31,139 nucleotides of DNA from Bimuria novae-zelandiae CBS 107.79 (taxonomy: Eukaryota; Ascomycota; Dothideomycetes; Pleosporales; Didymosphaeriaceae). Below, one piece after another: positions 13,916 through 25,300 of the stretch. Under the pieces are notes generated by a model. It had not been told where the DNA came from and searched no databases. It saw nothing but the letters and a program-made list of their open reading frames with translations. The stretch is taken from the NCBI GenBank assembly GCA_010015655.1, contig ML976796.1:84813-115951 (forward strand), in the 5' to 3' direction. Each line of letters begins with the position of its first letter. Position 1 is the first letter of the stretch. A program made the translations under genes and the position numbers.

Positions 13916-14114
13916 TGTGCTAGCTAGCCATCTGGGAAGAGGTGTATTTAGAGGAGCTTGGGGCCTTTGTAGTTCAGTACCTTTTCCGTATCCTTTCGTA
14001 CCAGGCCTATAGGCACTTAATTCATTCGAGGCTACATTCTTATACACGCACTCCCACATGCCTCTGCTAAGAGATACGCCAACATCGATCCTTTAAGTAA
14101 CCTGCGCCGATACA
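13916..14114 (+). repeat. 5' LTR of chromovirus A (199 bp)
   Basis: It begins TGTGCTAGC and ends GCCGATACA, giving the usual TG...CA ends. It differs from the right copy at only three positions, each G in the right copy and A here. Two of the three are TpG to TpA changes, the context of RIP. The end at 14114 is supported by the primer-binding site that starts three bases further on. Confidence 0.85.
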
Positions 14115-14116
14115 TT

Positions 14117-14129
14117 ATACGGAAAAGGT
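14117..14129 (+). other. Self-complementary primer-binding site of chromovirus A
   Basis: The 13 bases ATACGGAAAAGGT just inside the 5' LTR are the exact reverse complement of 13979-13991 within the LTR. In Tf1/sushi-type retrotransposons the 5' end of the mRNA folds back on such a site and primes reverse transcription itself, without a tRNA. That would put the start of R near 13979. The complementarity is seen; the mechanism is inferred from the family. Confidence 0.6.
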
Positions 14130-14368
14130 CGCTACCGCCGGTGACGGCTTCAAAGAATATCGCTACGAGAACGGAACGGACCCGCGTCGGCGCGTCCCCG
14201 GTTTTCTCTATAGGCAGGATTCCAGAGACCTCCTGCCAACCAAAGCCTTTGGGTTTGGAACTCCTAATTACAGACAAATTAGGTTAACTTTGGAAAAGTC
14301 GCGTAAAGTTGCGCCAAGGTAGAAAAGTGGTGACTACTAATAACCCACAGACTTGAAATCAAACGTCA

Positions 14369-15559
14369 ATGTCTGCTTTAGCATCGTCAAAAACGGCACG
14401 ACAGGCGGCCCGGAGTCGGACTCAGGGAGACCGTCAGCCACCCCCAGAACCTTCGAAGAGCGAAGAAGACGAAGAAAGCGATAATGCTCCGGACGATCCT
14501 ATCGTCAGACCCGAAGCCGATTCGGTTCAATCCGCCGACCTGGTAATAGCTCTCCAGAACCAATTGCGTCAAATGCAAGCACAACTAGAGCAATTGACTA
14601 GAGAATCCCAAGCCAGGGACCAAGCCCGGCCTACAATCGAATCACCCCCGACGGCCCTCCGATACCAGTCCGAATCTCCCGCCACTATTATGGCAAAGCT
14701 ATCCGAGCGAACTCCCAAGATAGAATCCCTAATTAATAGGAAAGAACCTACCTTTCCTCAATAGCAAGCATCAATTAGGGACCGTCTCGAGATCAACGCG
14801 GATCACTATCCGAGTGAACGCGCTCGCATGGCATTAGTGTGGGGACATACTTCTGGTACCGCTCGCGAATATTTGGAACCCCAGTACCTAGCTACTTCGG
14901 ATACGTTACGGTTTAAGAATGCTGAGGAGATGATCGAACTACTATCATCCTTCTTCATATCTGGCAACGAGGAAGCTGAGTACCGGACCACGTTCCAACG
15001 CTTAGAGATGACCTCTAAGGAAACTTTCCCTGCCTTTAAGGCTAAGTTCATTAGTGTAGCAATCCGAGGCAGAGTTCATAAGGATGAATGGTCTCTATTC
15101 CTGTGGGAAAAGATAACACCATCCTTAAGGGCTCCGAACATAGGGTTCAAGCACCTGTGGAATAATTCCTTTAAGAAAATAGTGGCCCACCTAACAGCCT
15201 TTGACTTAGAAACGCGGAATGCACTGACAAGTCCCTTTACCCGCTCTATAACTAGTACAAATCAACCTCTGCGTCAGAAGAACTATAAGGAAGAAATTCA
15301 CCCTAGTACCCTAACCAAGGTACTATACAGGCCTATCAAGGAATCTACTCCGAATGCGCCCTAAGACAGGACAGTCCCGCCGTCGCAACCTCCAACAACA
15401 CAGACAAGTTCTAACACCTGCTATAACTGCGAAAAGTTAGAACACTTTGTTAGAAATTACCCTTAACCCCGCGTCCGCGAGATCGGAGTGGAACCAGACT
15501 CTGATCAAGAATACGTTAATGCGGATGAGGAAGCATCCCCGGGAAACGAAGACGCCTAG
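14369..15559 (+). pseudogene. Broken gag of chromovirus A
   Basis: One frame runs from ATG 14369 with stops at 14762, 15362, 15464 and 15557. It starts with an acidic, Pro/Ser-rich segment (SKSEEDEESDNAPDD), then a Gln-rich coiled stretch, then a capsid-like region with SSFFISGNEEAEYRTTF. The zinc knuckle near 15419 is damaged: CYNCEKLEHFVRNY keeps Cys, Cys and His, but the last Cys is Tyr (TGC to TAC). The internal stops are TAG or TAA at positions expected to be CAG/CAA, and the Cys loss is TpG to TpA, all fitting RIP. The 254-bp leader 14115-14368 holds only the primer site. Confidence 0.8.
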
Positions 15560-18500
15560 GAAAAGCCTCCGCCCTAGGTATAAGCAAGTACGACCTTTCT
15601 AATATAGATTTGTCAAAGTTGCTAGGAGGTCCTCACTTTCGAACCCCCCTCGTACTCCGTTCGAACGGGTACGGGATCCAACTTAATGCCCTTGTTAACA
15701 CTGGTGCCTAAGGTTTTCTTTTTATTAATTCTTAAATTGTAGCTTCTTTATCTCAGTCACTTCATGTTCCCATCCAAAAACTACCGTACCGCGTTATGGT
15801 TCGAGGGTTCTCGAATAAGATTCGTGCCCTAGTGGACCGATACATTCGTTTGCACATAAGGATAGATGGGCGAACGATCCGCAACTGCCCCTTTGTGGTG
15901 ATAGACTTAGGAACACAGGACTGCATCCTAGGACTCCAATAGCTTAAGCGCTTTAAGCTTTAATTAGATACGGAGCGGAATCGGATCTTATAGCTAGCAA
16001 AGTATCCTAAGACCTACGATCCCTCTAAAACTATCTTAATGTAGCTGGAACAGCCAATTCGGAACTTAGAGGTGCAGCAAGACATTCGTCGCCGGGATAT
16101 CCTATGGGAACAGGAACAATATCGGATGAAGAACAGCCCCACAGTCAATCGCATCAAGGGCCTCATTCGACTGCCTCATCCTCTCCCTCCAAGTAGGAAG
16201 ACAGTACCCCTAATTTCTCAGGATCCCGCTCCAAAACCTGCCCGTTCCGCATCCGCTCCGCAGGCGATGCGGATGCCCACAATTGCTCTCATCTCAGCAA
16301 ACGCCTTTCACTTCAACATGAAAAAGCCAGTTAACGAATTCTTTACTACTTCTCTGTACGAAATCGAACGCCTGTCAGACCATATACGAACTCAACGCCA
16401 CGCTGAAGATCCTGAGAATGCTCGTCTTATTAAAGAACGACTTCCCCAGATATACCGTCAGTATCGGGATGTGTTTAGCAAGACTGCGGCCGATAAGCTG
16501 CCCCCGCGCCGACCATATGACCATAAGATTGTGCTCACCGAACCCCTTCCGAACAACTACAGTCCTCTATATAAATCCAGTCTGGAAGAACTAGAGGCCA
16601 TCAAAAAGTACGTTCTAGAACATCTTCAAAAGGGATTTATTGAGCATAGTCGAAGCCCTTTCGCGTCTCCCATCCTTTGTGTACGAAAGCCAAACGGAGA
16701 TTTTCGAATATGTGTGGACTATCGCAAACTTAACCTTCTAACCCGAAAGGACTCCTACCCAATTCCGAGAATCGACGAACTTTTGGCTCGCCCCTCTAAG
16801 GCCAAGATATTCACCAAATTCGATATCCGAGCTGCCTTTAATAAAATTCGCATGGATCCTGAATCAGAAGAGTACACCACGTTTCGGACTCGATACGGAT
16901 CTTACAAGTGCAAGGTATTGCCTTTTGGGTTGTGTAATGGACCAGCCACCTACCAGCGATACATGAATGACGTTCTTATTGAATATCTCGACGACTTTTG
17001 CATTGCGTACCTGGATGACATCCTTATTTATTCCGACACCGTCGAGGAACACATTGAGCACGTTCAGAAGGTGTTAGATCGTCTCCGGAAAGCCGGCCTC
17101 CAAGTCGACATCCTCAAAAGTGAATTCCATGTGACTCGGACCCGATACCTAGGTTATATCCTTACCAATACTGGTATGGAGGTAGATCCAGCCAAGGTAG
17201 AAGCACTACGGAACTGGAAAGCCCCCACGACCGTAACAGGTGTGAAGTCGTTCCTTGGATTTGCTGGGTTCTATCGGCAATTTGTCAAGGACTTCTCCCG
17301 CATTGCGAAACCTATCAGTACCCTGCAAAGTCCTCAAATCCCATTCGAATGGAGTTCGGAGTGTGAAGTCGCCTTCCAGCAAATCAAACAGGCGTTACTG
17401 GCCATCCCCACCCTCTATCACTTCGACCCTGAACTACCTACTAGGGTAGAAACAGACGCATCAGACGGAGTGATTGCAGGAGTACTATCCCAGGAACATC
17501 CGGATGGAAAAGTTCAACCAGTGGCATTCTACAGTCATGTCCTAACCGGATCCGAACTAAACTGGGAGATCCATGATAAGGAATTGTTCGCCATTATTAC
17601 TGCCTTTATCAAGTGGCGCGCAGAACTCGCTTCTACCCAAACCACAATCCAAGTTCTTTCGGATCATCGATCCTTAGAATACTTTATGACTACCAAGGTC
17701 CTCAATGCTCGTCAAGTTCGCTGGTACGAAATGCTATCCTCGTTTGACTTCCGGATCGAATACACGCCAGGTAAAAGCAACGCTAGAGCCGATATCCTAA
17801 GTCGACGAGAACAAGATCTTGCGGACCTTAAGGCTATTCAAAATGACAATCGTAGCCGAGTATTCCTAGGGCCCCATCGACTTGACCCCCGAATCAACTC
17901 CGACCTGGCCCAGACCTACATCAAGAAGTCTAATGCCGAAGTCGACGTGTTCGCCTTGTCAACTGATGAAGACATTATGAGTCTGGATTCCTATCAACTT
18001 ATTGAAGCCTTGCTGCAGGAGAACCGCCTCGGATTTATCACAGAACGCCAGTCCCTACCAGAGAAATATCGGATTCATAACGGTCTTATTCTGTACAACG
18101 ACAGACTGTGCGTCCCTCCCGAATCTACTCTGTGTACCCGCCTCATCCGGGAAATCCATGATCAGAAGTCAACGGCTCATCCAGGTTATACAAAAACCTA
18201 CCAGTTGCTCTCTCGAAAGTACTACTGGAAGGGAATGGAAGCTACCTGTAAGCGGTATGTACGAAACTGCATTCCCTGCCGACGTGCACACCCAAGGCAG
18301 ACCCCCACTCCAGGGTTTTTGCATCCGTTACCTATCCCTGATAGGCCTATGCAACATCTGTGTATCGACTTTAAGGAATTTCCCAAGGACAGGGCCGGAT
18401 ACGATCAGATCATGGTAGTTATCGATCGTCTGTCTAAACAAGTGGTATCTATTCCTTGCCACAAATCGATTGATGCCCGCGAAATGGCTAACTTGTTCGT

Positions 18501-19305
18501 ACAATGGGTGTACCGATTCGGACACACTCCGGAGTCTATTGTCTCTGATCGAGGTCCTCAGTTTGTTTCCACATTCTGGTCGGAGTTTTGTCGGATCATA
18601 GGCGTCAAAGTGAAGCTATCTACCGCGTACCATAAAGAGACAGATGGCCAGACAGAAATCATGAACAAGTATATCGACCAGAGGCTACGCCCTTTCGTAT
18701 CCTACTACCAGGATAACTGGAGTTCACTTCTACCCCTGATCGATCGAGCGCAGGTCACTCTACCCCATTCGGCTATTGGCATGTCACCCTACCAGATCCT
18801 GTATGGCTCCGAACCCCGTCAAAGTTGGGATTGGAATCCTACCTCATTCACCAAGCCCCAGGATCGTTTGAATGTTAAAGATGCTCAATTGCTAGCCAAA
18901 CGAATGCATGCCGCTTGGCAGCTAGCGAAGGAAAACATGGAACGAGCACAAGACCGAATGCGATCCGTAATCAATCGACACCGTCGCCCAGTCGACTGGG
19001 AAGTTGGCGATATGGTCTACCTAGACGCTCGCAACCTTGCGGTGTCAAGACCCAGCCGAAAGCTGTCCGACAAGTGGGAGGGCCCTTTCAAAGTAATAGA
19101 ACAAGTTAGTCACTCATACAGACTTGAACTTCCTTCAGGGTCCCGAATCCATGATGTCTTTGCTCCGAATCTCCTCTGCAAAGATCCTCAAGACCCACTG
19201 CCAGGACAAGAAGCTCCGAAACCGCCAGGTGTCCCCATTAATGGAGTAGAGGAATGGGAAGTTGAGGAGATCTTGGCCAGTAAGCTATCCCGAAATACCC
19301 TCAAA
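15505..19305 (+). pseudogene. Pol polyprotein of chromovirus A, 5' part broken, 3' end in gap
   Basis: The frame is -1 relative to gag and overlaps its end by about 55 nt, consistent with programmed frameshifting or an old indel. Protease comes first (from about 15640); its active site reads LVNTGA, Asp replaced by Asn. Stops lie at 15709, 15733, 15940, 15961, 15991 and 16042. From 16045 to the gap there is none in over 1000 codons. This stretch holds RT (FDIRAAFNKI, LPFGLCNGPATYQ, IAYLDDILIYS), RNase H (VETDASDGVIAGVL, WEIHDKELFAI, LSDHRSLEYF), integrase (HHCC ending CIPCRRAH; core with CIDFKEF, VSDRGPQF and KETDGQTEI), a KWEGPFKV GPY/F-like segment, and a chromodomain start, EEWEVEEILASKL. 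Because gag and protease are dead, it is labelled a pseudogene although the RT-integrase part is intact. Confidence 0.88.
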
Positions 19306-19625
19306 NNNNNNNNNNNNNNNNNNNNNNNNNNNNNNNNNNNNNNNNNNNNNNNNNNNNNNNNNNNNNNNNNNNNNNNNNNNNNNNNNNNNNNNNNNNNNNN
19401 NNNNNNNNNNNNNNNNNNNNNNNNNNNNNNNNNNNNNNNNNNNNNNNNNNNNNNNNNNNNNNNNNNNNNNNNNNNNNNNNNNNNNNNNNNNNNNNNNNNN
19501 NNNNNNNNNNNNNNNNNNNNNNNNNNNNNNNNNNNNNNNNNNNNNNNNNNNNNNNNNNNNNNNNNNNNNNNNNNNNNNNNNNNNNNNNNNNNNNNNNNNN
19601 NNNNNNNNNNNNNNNNNNNNNNNNN
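19306..19625. other. Assembly gap (320 N)
   Basis: A run of 320 undetermined bases interrupts both the chromodomain of chromovirus A on the plus strand and the antisense Cys-rich gene on the minus strand. True gap length is unknown, and order or orientation across it cannot be checked from the sequence. Confidence 0.99.
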
Positions 19626-20036
19626 AATGCTGCGCGAGCAGCAATTCCACAGAAGTCAGCCCAGCCTCACCCGCCCGGGTGACCTGCACAATTGTGCCCA
19701 GGTCCTTCGCAGCCTTGTCGAGCGCGGGTCGGAGGTCAGCAGCGTCCTCCCCGCTGGCCCCCTCCCAATCCCGCAAGGCCCTCCTAAAAGTCCGAAATTC
19801 GGACTCCACGAAGTCGGGCACCTACCCAATCTGTCATCGAAGCGGACCGGAATCGGAATCGCCATACTCACAGGGTTGCACTTCTCGTTCTGAGAGGTGC
19901 AGTAGCTGCACTTTTTGGAGGACAGCTTGGGGAACTTGTAGTCGGGCACGTTGCCGCGACCGAACGCACGCACACAGCGCAGACAGATGACTCGGTACGC
20001 TTCCGGAAGCGCTCCGGGAGGAGCGCGGATAGGCAT
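19626..20036 (-). CDS. Spliced Cys-rich protein of unknown function, partial, antisense in chromovirus A
   Basis: I do not recognise this gene. On the minus strand ATG 20036 opens exon 1 (20036-19872, 55 codons). A textbook 50-nt intron follows (19871-19822, gtgagt donor, gtag acceptor, a TGAC branch-like site). Exon 2 runs from 19821 into the gap, still open. The joined product has at least 120 residues. It begins MPIRAPPGALPEAYRVICLRC and carries two Cys clusters, C18-x2-C21 and C43-x2-C46-x6-C53, suggesting a small zinc-binding module. An Arg/Glu-rich helical part follows (ESEFRTFRRALRDWE). Base composition is GC-rich and free of RIP-type stops, unlike the neighbouring repeats. It may be a captured host gene, an accessory gene of the element, or a separate repeat family. 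Splicing in phase 0 with no stop in either exon is the best evidence that it is real. Confidence 0.55.
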
Positions 20037-20176
20037 TGTGAACCAAGACAGCTATTAGCAGCACGAACACCTCCGAGACGGTCCTAAATACCTACCGAAG
20101 TCGAATTGTTGTGGGTTAACGAAGAAAGAACTAAGTCCTTAAAACCTACCTCTTTATGCCTCGCTAATTGCGGCTC
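20037..20176. other. Short region between antisense gene and right LTR
   Basis: These 140 bp should hold the promoter of the antisense gene. If the right LTR is the true 3' LTR, a purine tract should abut it, but the last 35 bases are pyrimidine-rich (ACCTACCTCTTTATGCC). Confidence 0.4.
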
Positions 20177-20375
20177 TGTGCTAGCTAGCCATCTGGGAAG
20201 AGGTGTATTTAGAGGAGCTTGGGGCCTTTGTAGTTCAGTACCTTTTCCGTATCCTTTCGTACCAGGCCTATAGGCACTTAATTCATTCGAGGCTACATTC
20301 TTATACACGCACTCCCACATGCCTCTGCTAGGAGATACGCCAACATCGATCCTTTGAGTGACCTGCGCCGATACA
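20177..20375 (+). repeat. Right LTR of chromovirus A (199 bp)
   Basis: It is identical to the left LTR except for three G/A differences. The 21 bases after it end in TCTAGCACA, the inverse of its own start TGTGCTAG, so an alternative right border at 20396 is possible. No target duplication is seen with either border. Confidence 0.8.
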
Positions 20376-20719
20376 CCTGCGTACTTATCTAGCACAAGAA
20401 AAAATAGCGTGTTTACGCGATCAGCGTAAGAAGTTACGTTAAAAAGAATAAGAGTTATTTAATTATAGTATATTTATAGTAGATTAGTTAAAGGCCCTAG
20501 AGGCTTATAAGGAACTTACTTAGGCTATAGTATTAATTAATCTAAATACCGCTTTAGGTGCTAAGGTAATTAACTAGTCTATAATTTAGTTAGATCCTTT
20601 CTCTTCTACTACGTAGTATTCTCTTAAATTATTATTATATTATAAGTCTTATTTCCTTTAAAGCTTTCCCGCGTTATTCTAGTACAGTAGTAGTAGTTAT
20701 AGATCTTATTTTATGCTTT

Positions 20720-22090
20720 TTTTAAGAGTTATTAGTAGTTCTTGCAAAGTTTAGATATAGGTTCTTATATATTTTCTAAGTGTAGGTAGTCTTTCTACTT
20801 AACTAACTATTCTTATAAGAACTTATTATTTTAAAAGTCTTTTTATTTAACTTCCCTATATCCTAAGAGTATTTTAACTTTGAATTTATTTTCTTCCTCT
20901 AGCTAGTAATAAAAGGTTATTTTAACTAGTGTTTTAGGGTCTGCAGATATAAGTTAGTCTACGTAAAATACTAAGCGTATTTTTGCGTCTAGTAGTAGTT
21001 CTAATTAGTAATTAACTAGTAATATTTATTTAATAATAAAAAATTGCCTAACTTTAATATAGCCTAGTTTCTTGTGATTCTTTTTCTAAGTTCGAAGGTT
21101 CTTTATAGGCAGATATACTTTATCTCCCTTTTTTAGCTAAGGTGCTATTTTTCTTTTTTTAGTTTATATAAGAAATGCTTTACTATTAAGCTTTTTTTTT
21201 CTTCTTAGAGTTATACGTGTATTTTCTTTATAGTTTCTGCTATATTAATTGCTTCTTCTGTCCTAATTGTTATAAGAAATGTTTAATTAAAGAAATATAG
21301 ATATCTTTCGTAGTTTGCGTAAAATAGTGTAAATCCTGTTACTGCTAATATCTTACTATTGTATGCTAACTATGCCATAAGTAGTAAGGAAATCTAGTTA
21401 TTCTTTTAGTTATTACAGTAGATGCGTAGGTACATTTTAATTATTTAATGTATACGTTCTGTCTGTCTGATAGTTTACAGGTAATATGCTGTTAATAATT
21501 TTTATTTTATTCTAATAAGTGCTATAAGTATTATCTAGTAGTTTAATATAAAGAGTTTATCTCTATCGCTGATAATTGTCTTTAGAATACTATAGTATTA
21601 TATAAGTTAATCTAGAATGAGGAATACGAGTTCCTTTACTATAGTTATCTTTTAATATAGAAGTAATTCCACGTATTTAGTGAATTAACAAACAATATTT
21701 AGTATTATATTATAACTAATTCCTATTACATGATTCTTTAATCTTAGTAATCTTATAATAAAATCTATAGCGACGTCTTCTTATAGTGCGACTAGTATTT
21801 AGATTACTTATATCTCTTTATACTTAAGATATATTACGTGCTTATTGCGCTAGCAATCTACGCATTTGCGGATATATATAGTTACTACTTCTTTAATTCC
21901 TTTAAAGCTATAGTTCTTTTAGATAAGTTCTATTGTCTTTCTAATGCCTGGGTATCTATACACTAGGTTATTATAGTATTATTATATAATCTTATTTTAT
22001 AGTTCCTTTAGTACTTCTCGTGTGATAATGAGGAGTTAATTAAGTTCTACTATAGGTTTAAGAGATCTATTAACGTTTCTTTATAGTAAT
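20720..22090 (-). pseudogene. gypsy B integrase, GPY/F and chromodomain remnant
   Basis: Minus-strand translation gives recognisable but stop-ridden motifs. The post-RNase H linker reads SLKPIVELN and IITREVLKEL. The integrase zinc-binding region reads YPGIRKTIEL and IYIRKCVDC near 21850-21960. A GPY/F-like KKGDKVYLPIKNLRT lies near 21100. The chromodomain, EEENKFKV then LVK, KDYLHLEN and EPISKL, lies near 20740-20920. Arg, Gln and Trp codons are commonly replaced by stops, as RIP produces. The catalytic integrase core is too decayed to read with confidence. Confidence 0.65.
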
Positions 22091-22095
22091 ATAGA

Positions 22096-22304
22096 TGTCA
22101 GATTTTTCAGGTTATCAAGGATGGATGATAATTGTCTGTGTGTCACAGTATGGGGTCTGATGAAGAAGTAATCATGTTTATAGATTCGATGTTTTTTCTT
22201 CTGAAGCTAGTTGACGCCTCTTGTTTGAAGTTCCTGTCTGTGCGTCATGTGTAATAGCCCCTAACCTCTTTTAGCCTAGGTTCTCTACTACATATAATCT
22301 AACA
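22096..22304 (-). repeat. 3' LTR of copia A (209 bp)
   Basis: On the plus strand it begins TGTCAGATT and ends ATCTAACA. It differs from the other LTR at 11 of 209 positions, all C/T or G/A transitions, 8 in the CpA/TpG context of RIP. The changed bases are distributed over both copies. Confidence 0.92.
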
Positions 22305-22315
22305 CACCCCTTTAG
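22305..22315 (-). other. Polypurine tract of copia A
   Basis: On the minus strand the bases CTAAAGGGGTG directly precede the 3' LTR, where plus-strand DNA synthesis is primed in LTR retrotransposons. Confidence 0.6.
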
Positions 22316-22384
22316 CTTAGAGTAATCCATTGATTTAAGCTGCACATGCTAAGGTTACATAAAGAAGAGGTTATTAAATTAATC

Positions 22385-25300
22385 TTAAATCTCCTCTAGA
22401 GGTGCTTCACGTGCTACCTTTTAATTTCTTATCTCTACCAGTCCTAAATAGTCCAAAAAGGCTAGCCACTTGTTTACTAGGAGTGTCTTTATAAGGCTAT
22501 CTGCAATTATATCTTCAGATCGTGTATACTTCACATTGATTCTGCCGCCCATGACTTCCTGTCGGAGCTAGTGATTGTGGATATCCACATGCCGTAACTT
22601 GGTTTGTAGCTTAGAAACTTCCTAGGTTACTAGTCTAATGGTCTGCTGGTTGTCGCATTTAATCGTGATTATCGGGCTAGGTAATTAAACCCTTAGCTCT
22701 TTGATTAAGCGAGACGTGAAGATAGCTTCTTTAGCCACTTGTAAAAGTGCCAGGAGTTTGGCTTTTGTAGTTAATATTATAATAGTCTCCTGTTTGCTAG
22801 CCCTCCACGTAATAAGTCTATTAAATAGTTTAATAGCATATCCTTATAAGCTCTTGCGGTCTAGTGTATTATTAGCGAATAAGGCGTCACTAGCTACTTA
22901 CAAGGAATTACCTCTACTAACTTAGAGCGTTATCTACTTCGTGTCGTTGAGATACAACAAGACTTGGTCGGCAGCATGGTGGTGCTCTAGTCCTGGATTC
23001 GCGAGGAATCTGGCTAGTTAAGAGGTTATAAAGGCGATATCTGGTCGCGTGCTAATAGCTACATATAATAGTAATCCAATCTTGCGTTAATACTTATTAA
23101 TTTCTAAGGGTAAAGCTAGTCCTTCTCTTGGCTTAAGCTCCCCTATTACTATTAGAGTATCGTGCCAGATTGTTCAGTCGTCGATTAGGCGGCTAATTTT
23201 GTCGCAGTATGAAGCCTGGGAGAGTTAAATAAGTTATTTCTAATAATCTCTAATTACTTTAATCCTTAGAAACTATTGTAGGCTTTCTCCACCTATTATT
23301 AAGTACTTCTTCTTAAGTTGCTCTACGGCTTGCTACGCTTCGTAGGTTTTGGATTTTTAGTACGCAAGGATGATGTTGTCTACGTAGAAGAAAATAATAA
23401 TCCTGTCCTTAATTATACAGTAGCGCTTATAGGGTATACTCTAAAACCCGAGTTAAGTAAGCGTCGCTGTGAATTCCTTCTACTAGAGTAATAGAGAGAT
23501 TCTTAGTCTATACAAGGCTTTTTAAACTTTCAAGATAGTGCCGGGTTTTCTATACTATTATAGCATTTGCATATATACTTCTCTGTCTAGTAATGCGTGC
23601 ATAAATGCGTTAGTAACGTTGTATTATATTAGTTTAAGATTATATTTAGCCGCGATAGCTATAAGTAGTTAAAAGGAACGTCTTGCTAGTGTCGCTACAT
23701 AGGTGTCCTAGGAGGTAATATTACGTTATTAGTCTCTTCTAACTACCAGTCGTGCTTTACACTTGATGAATTGGTAGTGTTTATTAAACTTATATACATG
23801 CACCCACATGCAATCTAGGATCTGTTGTCCCGTCGCCTTTACGGTCTTGTATGGTACTTCCACCCATGACTTCATGATTTTGTGACTGTCCAGGTGCAAT
23901 CGTTGTGCTTCCTTAAACAATTCTCCTATCAGGTGTTCGTCGAGGTTTGTTTTAAATGTGGGCGGAGGTGGCAATTATGATTAGTAAATTTTAATACCTT
24001 TTGCAAGTAGTCTCTTCATCCTTACTTTATTAATTAGATCTTCTTTATACTTGCCCACGTTCCCGGCTTCGGTTCCTGCCATGAAGGCTGCCGCCCAGGG
24101 AACTGTCTTTAATAATTAAATTTCAGGAATGCTTAATACTTCCCTAATTATTAACTACGCTAGTAAGGCTATAGGCGGTAGTGTTATTAGCGGAGTTAGG
24201 TAGTAATCCCTAATCTTCCGTCCTTAGTGGTAGCCTGGTAGATCCGGCTCTTTGTTATTATTCGTATTATAGTTAACAGTTTTATCTTCGTAAAACGATT
24301 TAATTTCTGGTTAGTGCATAGGTGGCGGTAGCTCGATTGTCTTGATATACGTTGCTATCTCGTCCAGTATGCTATGCATAAGATTGTCCATAAGATCCTT
24401 AGTTTTGCTATTAAAGATTATATTCTCGTCGAAAATCACGTCCTGCGTGCTGATAACTTTTGCGAGTAAGAGAACCCAGATCCGATAGATGTTGGATGAT
24501 CGGTATCCTACCAGATATCCAATCCATGCCTTCGGATCTAGTCTCTGTAGTCGAGACTTTCCTCTGTGTGTATCATCCGTCATTGCAAACGCTTTGCAAC
24601 CATAGGCTTTTAAGTGAGCTAGATTTAGTTTCTTAAATAATGTAATTAATCTATTTACTAGTAATACACGTGTAAAGAATAGCTCGTATAGCGTCTCCTA
24701 GTTATTTAAGTAGTTCGGCGTTCGATTGTATAGGTATACTCCAGCTCGTGTAATTTCTGACCAGAGCTCCTATGGAAGGTTCGCGTCTAGGCGTATCGCG
24801 CGCGATTTCTTCTTGTTTACACCCCTTAAGCGTTTAGCGCCCCCGTTCTAAGCTTGTATATCTAGTGCTAAAGGCTCGACAACTATGCCTTGCCCTCGCA
24901 ACTAGCGTTTAACTTCGGGCTTAACTATTGTGATCTCATTATCTGATTTAATAATTTTCGGAGTAATATTATATTAGTTTTTAAGGAATTAGAAGAAGTT
25001 CGTTAGTGCGTTAATAATTAACTTAGCCATTCAGTTGTTAGTAAAGTAGAAATCCTATTAGAACTTCAAGTACTTATCCGTAATAAGCATCTAGCTCTTC
25101 TCCTTATTAAACGTCTGCGGTTTATATAAATAGAAATTAATAGCGAGCCTCTCTCTAGATCCCTACTTATTAATCCTTAGTGCGCGGCTAATTTACCTCC
25201 GTATCTTTACTTGTCTATATAAGTTACACTCTACTATTATAATTCCCTTAACGCGCACCCCCTTAGATTGTTATACTAAGTGTTTAATTATCGCAGGTCC

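Larger units (their letters stand above)
13916..20375 (+). mobile_element. Ty3/gypsy chromovirus (chromovirus A) with assembly gap
   Basis: Paired 199-bp repeats bound a unit with gag, protease, reverse transcriptase, RNase H, integrase, a GPY/F-like module and the start of a chromodomain, in the order of chromoviruses. Gag and protease are broken by ten in-frame stops; RT to integrase is open. The 320-N gap cuts the chromodomain. Two features are atypical: no target-site duplication (agtta on the left, cctgc on the right) and no purine tract before the right LTR. An antisense gene also fills the space between gap and right LTR. The two halves may therefore come from different copies or a misassembly across the gap. 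Confidence 0.85.

Noticed and set aside
16072..16074. GTG as the start of a separate RT-integrase gene
   Set aside because: It is only the first possible start after the last stop. The frame is open from 16045 and continues the pol frame that begins upstream with protease.
19285..19821. Minus-strand frame starting at MPDFVESEF as an independent gene
   Set aside because: Its first residues are the second exon of the spliced antisense gene; the frame extends only through unknown bases (N).
22701..22925. Plus-strand 74-codon frame with hydrophobic residues
   Set aside because: It is the antisense shadow of the copia A RNase H coding region, which reads clearly on the minus strand.
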